Assembly: GCA_963834715.1 (NCBI GenBank)
Contig: CAWIDE010000001.1
Coordinates: 62,001 to 126,000, forward strand
Reading direction: 5' to 3'
Length of the DNA stretch: 64,000 nt
From: CAVSUZ01 sp963834715
GTDB taxonomy: Bacteria > Pseudomonadota > Alphaproteobacteria > Acetobacterales > Acetobacteraceae
Shown here: positions 17,863 through 26,344 of the stretch, in pieces
How the letters are laid out: every line of letters begins with the position of its first letter
Position numbering within the stretch: the stretch's first letter is position 1
The notes under the pieces: model-generated
Told to the model about the DNA's origin: nothing
Seen by the model: the letters and a program-made list of their open reading frames with translations, nothing else
The model's database searches: none
Made by a program: the position numbers and the translations under genes

Positions 17863-18882
17863 TTGCCAACACAAGCTGGCACATGGCGCGTTTCGCGGCG
17901 CAGATGGAGCAGGTCGGGCCTGAGGGAACACCTGGCGGCGAAGCTCGCCCGAACACCGCGGACGGAGCGGCGGCGGTGGATTGGCCTGGCGGTCTCCGGC
18001 CTGATCCACGGGTCGACCCTCGCAGCTTTGCTGTTCTTGCACTTTCGGCCGCGGCATCAGGAGAACTGGCTTCCGCCGCCCTCGTACGACGTGATCTATC
18101 AGAACGGCGGTGCGAAGGAGGCGCCATCCATTGCAAACCCTGCGCCGCAGAGGAAGAACCTGCCGCCATCACCGCCACAAGCAAGCAGCGCGGCGCCCCC
18201 TGTCCTACCGACCCCGCCGGTGCCTCCGGCGCCTCCCGTTGCATCCGCCGCTCCCCCCACACCCGCTCCGGCCCCTGCTCCAGCGCCGCCGGCGGTTGCT
18301 AAGCCGGCACCTTCCCCGCCGGAGCAGATGGAAACAGCCATTCAGCTGGCACGGCCGGTATTCCAGCCACCCCCGTTGGAGATGCCGAAACCGCCGGCTT
18401 CGGTGGCGCGTCCGGCACCGGCGCCGAGGATGGCGCGGCCCGCATTCCCGACGCCGATGAGTTACTCGCTGGGACGTCCGACGCGCAGCGAGATCCGCTC
18501 AGCCCAGCCGCAGCGGGGGATGGATCTGGCATTTGCACCGCTGGCGAGCGGATCGGACCGCTATCAGCCGCAGGCGCGATCGGATAACCCCGCTGTGGGT
18601 GCGGACTGGCTGAGCGAGGTCGCGGCGTGGTGGCGGCAGCATTCGTACTATCCCCCTCAGGCCGGGATGAATGGAGAGCAGGGGAACGTGACGGTGGAAA
18701 TGACGGTGCAGCATGATGGAAAGGTGACGTATGTGCACCTGGAACGTCGGTCCGGATCCTCATGGTTGGATATGGCGTCGGTAGCTGTGTTTCGGGATGC
18801 GGAGCTGCCGCCGTTACCGCCAGAGGTGACGGATAAGGATGTAACGCTGCATTTTACGATTCACTATGTTATTATAGATTAG
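17863..18882 (+). CDS. TonB-family protein with proline-rich linker
   Basis: This is an envelope protein (339 aa with the TTG start at 17863). It has a basic N-terminus, one membrane helix (about residues 39-62, GLAVSGLIHGSTLAALLFLHF), then a long Pro/Ala-rich linker (residues 90-200). A C-terminal domain of about 95 residues carries the TonB-like pattern YYPPQA, GNVTVEMTVQHDGKVTYV and PLPPEV. Such proteins span the periplasm and energise TonB-dependent receptors or link envelope complexes. No exbB or exbD lies nearby. The start is uncertain because no good ribosome site is visible. A second frame (17817-18302) over the N-terminal part has no family features. Confidence 0.75.
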   Translation: MPTQAGTWRVSRRRWSRSGLREHLAAKLARTPRTERRRWIGLAVSGLIHGSTLAALLFLHFRPRHQENWLPPPSYDVIYQNGGAKEAPSIANPAPQRKNLPPSPPQASSAAPPVLPTPPVPPAPPVASAAPPTPAPAPAPAPPAVAKPAPSPPEQMETAIQLARPVFQPPPLEMPKPPASVARPAPAPRMARPAFPTPMSYSLGRPTRSEIRSAQPQRGMDLAFAPLASGSDRYQPQARSDNPAVGADWLSEVAAWWRQHSYYPPQAGMNGEQGNVTVEMTVQHDGKVTYVHLERRSGSSWLDMASVAVFRDAELPPLPPEVTDKDVTLHFTIHYVIID

Positions 18883-18894
18883 GCGCGGCCTGGC

Positions 18895-19557
18895 TTATCG
18901 TCCGAGAGAATAGAACTCGGCGTTCGGGCGCATGTTGGTAAAATTTGCGAGCCGGTTCGAGAGCGCGAAGAGAGCCGTGATGGCGGCGATGTCCCAGGCG
19001 TCCTCCTCAGTAAAGCCATGGGCTTTCATGGTGGCAAAATCGTCATCGTTGATTTCGTGCGCGCGGGCTGAGACTTTGATGGCAAAGTCCAGCATGGCCT
19101 TCTGGCGCGGCGTGATATCGGCCTTGCGGTAGTTGGCGGCAATCTGATCCGCAATCAGCGGGTTCTTCGCCCTGATCCGAAGGATGGCGCCGTGAGCGAT
19201 CACGCAATACTGGCACTGATTGAGGCTGCTGGTTGCAACAACAATCATCTCGCGCTCGGCCTTGGTAAGATCACCGGGCTTTTCCATCAGTGCGTCGTGG
19301 TAGGCAAAGAAGGCGCGGAACTCGTCGGGCCGGTGGGCGAGTGCCAGGAACACGTTGGGAATGAAGCCCGATTTTTCCTGAACGCCGAGGATGCGTGCGC
19401 GGACATCCTCCGGCATCTCGGCAAGATCCGGGACGGGAAACCGACTGATCGGGCCCTCACCCGGCACGCTACGCGCGCCGACCCCGGATCGGGGTCCGGG
19501 GCAGGCCTCTCCCGCAGAGCGGGAGAGGTGAGTATGTGCGGAGCTTCCGGTAACCAT
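18895..19557 (-). CDS. AhpD-like peroxidase-related protein (carboxymuconolactone decarboxylase fold)
   Basis: This is a cytoplasmic protein of the uncharacterised peroxidase-related family. The conserved core begins at FPVPDLAEMPEDVRARI, and the redox motif with its proton relay is NQCQYCVIAHG. The C-terminus reads ALSNRLANFTNMRPNAEFY, as in the family. The ORF as drawn starts 11 bp after prs, but its first 30 or so residues read through a perfect hairpin repeat (19506-19528). I therefore suspect a shorter protein, possibly from the GTG at 19467. An alkylhydroperoxidase-like role is inferred from the CxxC motif only. Confidence 0.8.
   Translation of the reverse strand: MVTGSSAHTHLSRSAGEACPGPRSGVGARSVPGEGPISRFPVPDLAEMPEDVRARILGVQEKSGFIPNVFLALAHRPDEFRAFFAYHDALMEKPGDLTKAEREMIVVATSSLNQCQYCVIAHGAILRIRAKNPLIADQIAANYRKADITPRQKAMLDFAIKVSARAHEINDDDFATMKAHGFTEEDAWDIAAITALFALSNRLANFTNMRPNAEFYSLGR
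19506..19528. repeat. Palindromic intergenic repeat (10-bp stem)
   Basis: CCTCTCCCGC, a 3-base loop and GCGGGAGAGG form a perfect hairpin. Next to it, GACCCC and GGGGTC (about 19480-19496) form a second one. This resembles the short CCTCTCCC-type palindromes dispersed in proteobacterial genomes. It lies 40 bp downstream of prs and could end its transcript. Confidence 0.6.
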
Positions 19558-19567
19558 GGGCGCGCTT

Positions 19568-20500
19568 TCAATCGAACAGAGAACTGACCGAACTCTCGTC
19601 GTGGATGCGACGCATGGCCTCAGCCATGAGTGGCGCGATGGTGAGCTGGCGGATGTTCGGTGCTAGGCGTACGGCCTCGGTGGCAAGAATAGAGTCGGTG
19701 ATAGTCATCATTTCAATCGGCGAGGCCGCGATGCGGGCCACCGCGCCGCCGGACAGAACTCCATGGGTGACATAGACGCTGGCTGACCGGGCGCCAGCCC
19801 GGATCAGCGCCTCGGCCGCGTTGCACAGGGTCCCGCCGGAATCGACGATATCGTCGATCAGGATGCAGTCGCGGTCCTCTACATCGCCGATGACGTTCAT
19901 CACCTCGGAGATGCCAGCGCGTTCGCGGCGCTTGTCGATGATGGCGAGATCGCAGTGCAGCCGGCGGGCGATGGCCCGCGCGCGCAGCACGCCGCCGACA
20001 TCGGGAGAGACGATGATGAGGTCGCGGCCCTCGTAACGCTCCTCGATATCGCGGCTGAACAGCGGCGCGGCATAGAGGTTATCGACCGGGATGTCGAAGA
20101 AGCCCTGGATCTGCCCGGCGTGCAGGTCCATGGTCAGCACGCGGTTAGCGCCGGCCTGCATGATGAGGTTGGCGACCAGCTTGGCGCTGATCGGTGTGCG
20201 GGGAGCGGTTTTCCGGTCCTGCCGGGCGTATCCGAAGTAGGGGATCACCGCCGTGACGCGGCGGGCGGAACTGCGACGTAGGGCGTCAAGCGTGATCAGC
20301 AGTTCCATGAGGTTGTCGTTGGCGGGGTAGGAGGTGGATTGCACCACGAAGACGTCCTCGCCGCGGACGTTTTCCTCGATTTCGACGAATACCTCCATAT
20401 CCGCGAAACGGCGCACCAGGGCGTGGGTCAGGGGTAGGTTGATCGCCGCAGCCATAGCCTCGGCCAGCGGCCGGTTGCTGTTGCAGGCGAGGATTTTCAT
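19568..20500 (-). CDS. prs: Ribose-phosphate pyrophosphokinase
   Basis: This enzyme makes PRPP from ribose 5-phosphate and ATP for nucleotide, His and Trp synthesis (310 aa). Family features are FVVQSTSYPANDNLMELL, the ATP/metal segment VIPYFGYARQDRK, and the PRPP loop DDIVDSGGTLCNAA. The protein starts MKILACNSN. It is divergent from the peroxiredoxin gene across 156 bp, and the AhpD-like gene lies downstream in the same direction. Confidence 0.96.
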   Translation of the reverse strand: MKILACNSNRPLAEAMAAAINLPLTHALVRRFADMEVFVEIEENVRGEDVFVVQSTSYPANDNLMELLITLDALRRSSARRVTAVIPYFGYARQDRKTAPRTPISAKLVANLIMQAGANRVLTMDLHAGQIQGFFDIPVDNLYAAPLFSRDIEERYEGRDLIIVSPDVGGVLRARAIARRLHCDLAIIDKRRERAGISEVMNVIGDVEDRDCILIDDIVDSGGTLCNAAEALIRAGARSASVYVTHGVLSGGAVARIAASPIEMMTITDSILATEAVRLAPNIRQLTIAPLMAEAMRRIHDESSVSSLFD

Positions 20501-20644
20501 TCAGCGGGCTCCTGGAGCAGGCGCTGCGACCGCGCGGCTTCTAGCAACGGGTCTGTGACGTGTCCATGAAGCAAGCTGGCGGGTATTGTCTCGGTTTGAA
20601 ATCGCGACGTGGGGCGGTGCCTTTCGCGGGAGCCACCTACCCTC

Positions 20645-20650
20645 AGGAGG
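20645..20650 (+). promoter_or_regulatory. Perfect Shine-Dalgarno site fixing the peroxiredoxin start
   Basis: AGGAGG lies 6 bases before the ATG at 20657. It selects that ATG as the true start, although the frame it opens fails about 85 bases later. The ATG at 20712, used by the longer frame, has no such site. Confidence 0.75.
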
Positions 20651-20656
20651 TTGACG

Positions 20657-21230
20657 ATGAAGAGCACTGTGGAAACCCCCGACTGGTCGACGATCCCGGC
20701 GCCGCCTGACGATGGAGCTACCCGCCACCTTGCGGGCGCTCGGGGTGCCATCAGTGCCCCTTCGGGCCACCAACGGCGACATGGTTGATCTGTCCGCGAT
20801 ACCCGGTCGGGTCGTTGTTTACGCATATCCTCGGACGGGGAGACCTGGCGTCGAAAACCCTGCGGGATGGGACATGATCCCGGGCGCGCGGGGCTGCACG
20901 CCCCAATCCTGCTCTTTCCGCGACCATTTCGCTGAGTTGAAGACCCTCGGCGTCGACCACCTGTTCGGTCTCTCTACCCAGGATCCAGACTACCAACGCG
21001 AAGCGGCGGAACGCCTGCACCTGCCGTTTGCCATCCTGTCCGACGAGCACTTGAAGCTGACGCGCGCGATGACTCTGCCCACTTTTGAAACGAGCGGAAT
21101 GACGCTGTTAAAGCGCTTCACGCTGGTGATCAACGACGGCACGGTGGAGCACGTTTTCTACCCAGTATTCCCGCCAGATCGGAGCGCGAGCGACGTGGTC
21201 GAGTGGTTCTCGCAAAGAGAGCAATCCTAG
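20657..21230 (+). CDS. Peroxiredoxin (AhpC/TSA-like), apparent +1 frameshift
   Basis: This is a thioredoxin-fold peroxidase that would reduce peroxides. The N-terminus MKSTVETPDWSTIPAPPDDG and RHLAGA are read from 20657. Removing one G of the run 20742-20745 then joins it to VPSVPLRATNGDMVDLSAIPG and on through VVYAYPRTGRPG, with the active-site stretch GARGCTPQSCSFRD. The restored protein has 190 residues. Read without correction, only a 172-residue form starting at 20712 appears, with a non-homologous first 13 residues. The G-run and the strong ribosome site favour a sequencing error. It is divergent from prs. Confidence 0.82.
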
Positions 21231-21249
21231 ACCGCGGTTACCCGGTAGT

Positions 21250-21966
21250 TCAGGTCAGTGCTGCGGCCATGGCGTAGGCTGCGTTTGCCGCCCGGATGCG
21301 GTCCAACTCGTGCTGGTTCAGCGCCTCGGTGGTACTTAGTCCAGCAACATTTGGCTTCGAGCCCTCCCCCCAGCCCCCTCCCGGAAGGGGAGAGGGAGAT
21401 TGATCTCGGCGTAACGGGTCAACCTTTTTGCCACCTGGCATTAGCGGCGCGGAGCCGGCGGGGGGCTGTGCCGCAGATGCTGTGGCGGTAGGTGCCGGCG
21501 GGGAAGGCGTTTCCGGCGCAATGCCCAACCCCACGGCGACCCGATGGGCGATTTTGTCGGGGTCGATACCAGTGACCTTCTCCGCGATGATGGTGGCGAT
21601 GCCGGTGACCAGCCCTATTGGCCCGCTCAAGGCCGTGCCTACCGCGAGGGAGCCGACGATCTGCAGTCCCTCGGGGATCCGGTCTCCGGTCACCGCTCGG
21701 TAGATCGTGCCCACCACCGGCACGTATTGCAGGGGGTTGAGTGCCGAGAGCACCTCAGCAAACCCCCAGTGGTGCGCCGGCGACTTTGCGGCCGGCGCCG
21801 CGGCGGGAGGGGTGGAGGTGGCGGCGCCTACGGTCACGGCCGGGCCCGACGCATCTCCTGTGCCAAATGTTCCGGTTGCCCGGGCGTGCGGCTTCTGGTT
21901 TTTCTCTGCCGTGGCCCTGAGTTCCTTTGCATGCGCAGTGTTCTTCGAAGTCTTGACCACCGGCAT
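21250..21966 (-). CDS. Hypothetical protein with Ala/Pro-rich regions
   Basis: I do not recognise a characterised family. The likely start is MPVVKTSKNTAHAKELRATA at 21966. After an Ala/Pro-rich segment comes a compact conserved-looking core, HHWGFAEVLSALNPLQYVPVVG and IYRAVTGDRIPEGLQ. A Gly/Ala-rich, possibly membrane-associated stretch follows (GSLAVGTALSGPIGLVTGIATIIAEKVTG). Downstream, the frame crosses a dispersed palindromic repeat, giving SPSPLPGGGWGEG, before a final ELDRIRAANAAYAM. Its start codon overlaps that of the divergent acylase gene in the tetranucleotide CATG. Function unknown. Confidence 0.6.
   Translation of the reverse strand: MPVVKTSKNTAHAKELRATAEKNQKPHARATGTFGTGDASGPAVTVGAATSTPPAAAPAAKSPAHHWGFAEVLSALNPLQYVPVVGTIYRAVTGDRIPEGLQIVGSLAVGTALSGPIGLVTGIATIIAEKVTGIDPDKIAHRVAVGLGIAPETPSPPAPTATASAAQPPAGSAPLMPGGKKVDPLRRDQSPSPLPGGGWGEGSKPNVAGLSTTEALNQHELDRIRAANAAYAMAAALT
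21362..21400. repeat. Dispersed palindromic repeat inside a coding frame
   Basis: This CCCTCCCCCC...CCCTCCCGGAAGGGGAGAGGG-type sequence is the kind of short repeat that is often intergenic in proteobacteria. When translated on the minus strand it gives the tell-tale peptide SPSPLPGGGWGEG. Here it keeps the hypothetical protein's frame open. Confidence 0.6.
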
Positions 21967-24274
21967 GGCGCTGGTCGGAGGGCTGGTGCTGCTGGCCGTG
22001 TTCGGGATTGCCGGCTTGGTGTGGAGCACCTTGCCGTCACGAAACGGGACTGCGGCTATTGCTGGCCTGTCCGCGCCGGTGGAGATCAGCTTCGACCAGC
22101 ACGGCATTCCGTTTATTAAGGCCGCCAACCTGACCGACGCGGCGGCCGCGCTGGGGTATGTGCACGCGCGCGACCGCATGTTTCAGATGGAGTTAATGCG
22201 GCGGGTGGCCTCCGGGACGCTGTCCGAAGTCGCGGGGCCGGGCGCGCTGCCGATTGACAAGGAGATGCGAACGCTCGGCCTGCGGCGCGCGGCCGAGGCT
22301 GACTACTCTGGACTGACGCCGGGGACGCAAAAGATCCTGCAGGCCTATGCTGCCGGGGTGAACGCCTGGATCGGGGCGCGCGGCCGGTTCAGTGCGCCTG
22401 AATTGCTAATGTTTGGCCGGCCCGCTCCGTGGCAACCGGTCGATAGTCTCTTATGGGCCAAAACCATGGGTTTGTGGCTGTCCATGAACTGGCGCCAGGA
22501 ACTGGCGCGCTGGTCGCTACGGCACAAGCTCAGCCCGCAGGAGTTGCGGGAGCTCTGGCCGCCGCAGCACAATTCGGGGCAGCCATCGGCCGTGCGGGAA
22601 CTCGATACGGAGTTTGCCGCGATCAAGGCCGATCGTTCCGTACTGGCGGACTTCCCGGCGCCGTTCACCCAGCCCGATCATGCCTCTAACGAGTGGGCGG
22701 TGGACGGCAGCCGGAGTGAGACCGGGGCGCCGCTTCTGGCGGCCGATCCGCATCTGGGCTTCGGGTTCCCGAGCCTTTGGTACCTGGCGCGCATCGACAC
22801 TCCGCAGGAGACGCTGGTCGGGGCGACTGCGCCCGGTGTGCCGGGGCTGGTGCTGGGGCGGAACAGCCATATCGCCTGGACGTTCACGACCACCGGCGCG
22901 GACGTGCAGGACGTGTTTATCGAAACTCCGGTTGGTGAGGACCAATACCAAACGCCGGAGGGACCGAAACCGTTCGTCGTACGTAAGGAAATCATCAAGG
23001 TCCGCGGCGAGCCGGACGTGCCTCTCGAGATCCGGGAAACGCGCCATGGACCGGTGATCAGCGACCTGATCGATCCGCGAGGGCCGGTTCTGGCGGTTCA
23101 GATGGCCAATCTCGCAGCGGGTGATACCTCGGCCGAAGGGTTGATGGCGCTGAATACGGCCAAAACGGTGGGGGATGCCGGCAAGGCCCCGGTGCTGATT
23201 TCGTCCCCAGTGCAGAACCTGCTGGTCGCGGACAAGCAGAAGATCGCGCTCTATGTCACCGGGCGGGTTCCCATCCGCAAATCGGGGGACGGGTTCATGC
23301 CGGTGGATGGTGCTTCCGGGAAGTACGATTGGGTAGGGTTCGCCTCGGGTGATCGGTTACCGCACGACGTGGCCCCAGGGTCGGGGCGGTTGGTGAATGC
23401 CAACGAGCGCGTGGCGCCGGCTGACTTCCCCGTGTTTATGGGACTCGAGTGGTTTGGGAACTGGCGCGCCCAGCGCATCCGGGAACTGCTGTCGCATTCC
23501 CAAAAGCATACAGTGGCCGGCTTTGCAGCGATGCAAGTCGATACGACAAGCCTGTTCGCCCGGCAGATCCTGCCTGCGCTGCTTTCGATCCAGCCGCCTT
23601 CGGGCACGGCCGGCGAGGCGTTCAAACTGCTGGGCGCGTGGGACGGCAAAATGGCAATGGACGAGCCGCAACCGTTAATCTTCCAGGCCTGGATCGGGCG
23701 GTTCTATGCGGCGCTGATGAACGAGGCCGGGGTGCCGCTGGATCAGGCCCACATTATTGCACCGCAAGCGGAATTTGTCGCGGCGGCCCTGCTTCCGGGC
23801 GGGGCGCATTGGTGCGGCGGCGATTGCGCCGGCATGCTCAGCTCCTCGCTGGAGCAGGCGGTGGCGGATTTGTCGGAGCGGTTCGGGCCTGATCTGGGCC
23901 GATGGCAATGGGGTGAAGCGCATCAGGCCGAGTTCCTGCATCCGTTCCTGCGCGCCTTTCCCTGGCTGCGCGGTGTTGCGGCGTTGCGGATTCCGGTGCC
24001 CGGCAATGGCACGACCATCTTCGCGACGGGAAGCGCCGGAGCCAGCTTCACCGCCGTGCACGGGCCGGAGTACCGGGGTGTGTATAATCTTGCCGACCTC
24101 GACCGCAGCGTGTTCATGATGACGCCGGGAGAATCCGGGGACCTGCTGAGTCCCCGGAGCAGGGATTTGATGAAAGCCTGGCGGGATGGGCAGACGTTCA
24201 CGCTGGGGAAGCAGCCGGACACGGTCATTGACAGTCTGCGGCTAACACCAACCAGCCTATCGGCTGGCCGGTGA
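21965..24274 (+). CDS. Penicillin acylase family Ntn-hydrolase
   Basis: This is a secreted or periplasmic amidohydrolase precursor (769 aa) that should self-cleave into alpha and beta chains. The N-terminus MALVGGLVLLAVFGIAGLVWS is a signal anchor, followed by PVEISFDQHGIPFIKA and the GYVHARDRMFQMELMRR signature. The catalytic N-terminal nucleophile is the Ser at about residue 241 in HASNEWAVDGS, with LAADPHLG after it. The beta-chain Asn/Arg region follows further on. The frame is open upstream to 21707, but that part overlaps the hypothetical gene and shows no family features. The substrate could be a penicillin, an acyl-homoserine lactone or another acyl amide; the sequence does not say. 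Confidence 0.88.
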   Translation: MALVGGLVLLAVFGIAGLVWSTLPSRNGTAAIAGLSAPVEISFDQHGIPFIKAANLTDAAAALGYVHARDRMFQMELMRRVASGTLSEVAGPGALPIDKEMRTLGLRRAAEADYSGLTPGTQKILQAYAAGVNAWIGARGRFSAPELLMFGRPAPWQPVDSLLWAKTMGLWLSMNWRQELARWSLRHKLSPQELRELWPPQHNSGQPSAVRELDTEFAAIKADRSVLADFPAPFTQPDHASNEWAVDGSRSETGAPLLAADPHLGFGFPSLWYLARIDTPQETLVGATAPGVPGLVLGRNSHIAWTFTTTGADVQDVFIETPVGEDQYQTPEGPKPFVVRKEIIKVRGEPDVPLEIRETRHGPVISDLIDPRGPVLAVQMANLAAGDTSAEGLMALNTAKTVGDAGKAPVLISSPVQNLLVADKQKIALYVTGRVPIRKSGDGFMPVDGASGKYDWVGFASGDRLPHDVAPGSGRLVNANERVAPADFPVFMGLEWFGNWRAQRIRELLSHSQKHTVAGFAAMQVDTTSLFARQILPALLSIQPPSGTAGEAFKLLGAWDGKMAMDEPQPLIFQAWIGRFYAALMNEAGVPLDQAHIIAPQAEFVAAALLPGGAHWCGGDCAGMLSSSLEQAVADLSERFGPDLGRWQWGEAHQAEFLHPFLRAFPWLRGVAALRIPVPGNGTTIFATGSAGASFTAVHGPEYRGVYNLADLDRSVFMMTPGESGDLLSPRSRDLMKAWRDGQTFTLGKQPDTVIDSLRLTPTSLSAGR

Positions 24275-24357
24275 CTCTTGGTTTTGCGCGCAGCTGCCAC
24301 ACCACCCCTGCGCGCGATGAGCATTGACCCGGCGCGAGTGGTTGGAGATCATAGAAC

Positions 24358-25149
24358 GTGGACGTCCACCGCATGACCTATAAACCGCCGCGCCGACCCC
24401 AGTTCTTTTATACCACTGCGCCGCTGCCTTGTCCGTACGTGGCCGGACGCACGGAGCGGAAGGTCGTCACGGAAATCACCGGCCCGGATGCGGACTCATT
24501 GCACGACCGGCTGTCGCGGGCCGGGTTCCGGCGTAGCCACAATATTGCTTACGCCCCGGTGTGCCCGGCGTGCCAAGCCTGCGTGCCGATCCGCATCCCG
24601 GTGGCGCTGTTCGAGCCGGACCGCACGCTGAAGCGTATCGCGAAAGCGAACGTTCTGGTCGAAGGGTTCGAGGTGCCGGCCCGCGCCACGGCCGAGCAGT
24701 TCCAGTTGTTCCAGCGCTATCAGCAGGCGCGGCATGGCGACGGCGACATGGCTACGATGAGCTTTTACGACTACCGGGCCATGGTGGAGGATACGCCGAT
24801 CGACACCTTCATCGTGGAGTTCCGTGATCCGGATGATCGGCTGGTGGGGGCGTGTCTGGCCGACCGTCTCGGGGATGGTTTGTCCGCAGTGTATAGCTTC
24901 TTTGCGCCGGAACTGGCGAGGCGGTCGGTTGGCACATACACCATCCTATGGCTGATTGAACGGACGCGGCTGCTGGGCCAACCGTACGTGTATCTGGGCT
25001 ATTGGGTGCCGGAGAGCTCCAAGATGGCGTACAAGGCTCGCTTCAAGCCCTGCGAGGTGCTGGTGGCAGGCTCCTGGCGGTTCATGACGGACGCCGATCT
25101 GGCGGGAGAACCTCTGGGGCAGGTGATGGTCAGCGAACCGGCGGACTGA
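24358..25149 (+). CDS. bpt: Aspartate/glutamate leucyltransferase (arginyltransferase family)
   Basis: This N-end-rule enzyme transfers Leu (or Arg) from tRNA to N-terminal Asp/Glu and so marks proteins for ClpAP (263 aa). Family marks are QFFYTTAPLPCPYVAGRTERK near the N-terminus, the Cys pairs in CPACQACVPIR, and PYVYLGYWVPESSKMAYKARF in the C-terminal half. A GTG at 24358 or the ATG at 24373 (MTYKPPRR) could start it. It converges on dinB with a 20-bp overlap. Confidence 0.93.
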   Translation: MDVHRMTYKPPRRPQFFYTTAPLPCPYVAGRTERKVVTEITGPDADSLHDRLSRAGFRRSHNIAYAPVCPACQACVPIRIPVALFEPDRTLKRIAKANVLVEGFEVPARATAEQFQLFQRYQQARHGDGDMATMSFYDYRAMVEDTPIDTFIVEFRDPDDRLVGACLADRLGDGLSAVYSFFAPELARRSVGTYTILWLIERTRLLGQPYVYLGYWVPESSKMAYKARFKPCEVLVAGSWRFMTDADLAGEPLGQVMVSEPAD

Positions 25150-26230
25150 GCGCGAGAGAGAGCTGGGCGGGGAATTCGGCTTCGAAGTTCGATACGGCCA
25201 CGCCGAGCAAACGGACGGGAACGCGTGGTGGAAACGCGGCGGCGAGCAGTTCGAGGCTGATACGTTTGAGGACCTCCGGCGAATTGATGCCGGCGATGAC
25301 TGACCTGCTGCGGGTCGCCCGCTGAAAGTCCGCGTACTTGATTTTCACCGTTACGGTGCGGGCCAGGCGGCCCTCCTCCTCGTACGCCGCCCACACTTTG
25401 TCGCACAGCGGGCGGAGTGCCTGCTCGGCCTCGTCCCAGTGCCGCAGGTCCTGTTCGAAGGTTCGTTCGGCACCCAGTGATTTTGCCTCTCGGTCTGGAT
25501 TGACCGACCGGTCATCTTCGGCGCGCGCAATGGCGTAGTAGAAATCGCCGGCCTTACCGAAATGCTCGGCCAGGAAGGCACGGGACTGGCGGCGAAGATC
25601 AGCTCCGGTGTTAATGTCCAGGCCTTTCATCCGAGCGGCAGTCACCGGCCCCACGCCGTGGAATTTTTCGACCGGCAGTTCTGCCACGAACGCCGGCCCC
25701 GTTTTCGGGGAGATCACGAAGAGACCGTCCGGCTTACGGTGATCGGACGCAAGTTTCGCCAGGAACTTGTTATAGGACACACCCGCCGAGGCGGTAAGGC
25801 CGGTTTCTGCCCGTATCGCCGCCTTGATGTCAGCCGCGATTGCGGCGGCGGTCCGGCCTTCGGAGATCACGGTCGCGGTGACATCAAGGTAGGCTTCGTC
25901 CAGCGAGAGTGGCTGAATAAGCTGGGTATAGCGGGCGAAAACGACCCTGATCTGCTGTGACACGGCATGGTAGATGTCGAATCGAGGCCGCACGAAAATG
26001 AGCTCGGGGCATTTGCGTTGCGCCGTGATCGAGGCCATCGCCGAGCGCACGCCGAACCGGCGCGCCTCGTAGCTTGCGGCCATGACCACGCCGCGGGCTC
26101 GGTCGCTGCCCACTGCAACCGGCTTGCCGCGCAAGCTGGGATCGTCCCGCTGTTCCACGGAGGCGTAGAACGCGTCCATGTCGATATGGATGATACGGCG
26201 CCACGCGGGGGCTGTTTCGGGCGAGGGCAT
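25130..26230 (-). CDS. dinB: DNA polymerase IV (Y family)
   Basis: This is an error-prone translesion polymerase (366 aa). The catalytic Asp lies in HIDMDAFYASVE near residue 17, and the second acidic pair in PLSLDEAYLDVT. The helix-hairpin-helix area (ELPVEKFHGVGPVTAARM) and little-finger domain follow. The frame is open far upstream to 26812, but MPSPETAPAWRRIIHIDMD at 26230 is the family-typical start. The upstream part overlaps the sugar-binding protein gene. No LexA box was recognised upstream. Confidence 0.94.
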   Translation of the reverse strand: MPSPETAPAWRRIIHIDMDAFYASVEQRDDPSLRGKPVAVGSDRARGVVMAASYEARRFGVRSAMASITAQRKCPELIFVRPRFDIYHAVSQQIRVVFARYTQLIQPLSLDEAYLDVTATVISEGRTAAAIAADIKAAIRAETGLTASAGVSYNKFLAKLASDHRKPDGLFVISPKTGPAFVAELPVEKFHGVGPVTAARMKGLDINTGADLRRQSRAFLAEHFGKAGDFYYAIARAEDDRSVNPDREAKSLGAERTFEQDLRHWDEAEQALRPLCDKVWAAYEEEGRLARTVTVKIKYADFQRATRSRSVIAGINSPEVLKRISLELLAAAFPPRVPVRLLGVAVSNFEAEFPAQLSLALSPPVR

Positions 26231-26344
26231 GGTAGCAGCGATCATACTGCATTTAACACCACCGTGACGGCCGCTTGGGCCCGGATTGGAACCGCGGGCT
26301 CGTCCGGCTAAATGGACGAACATCGCATTGGGAGGACAACCAAC

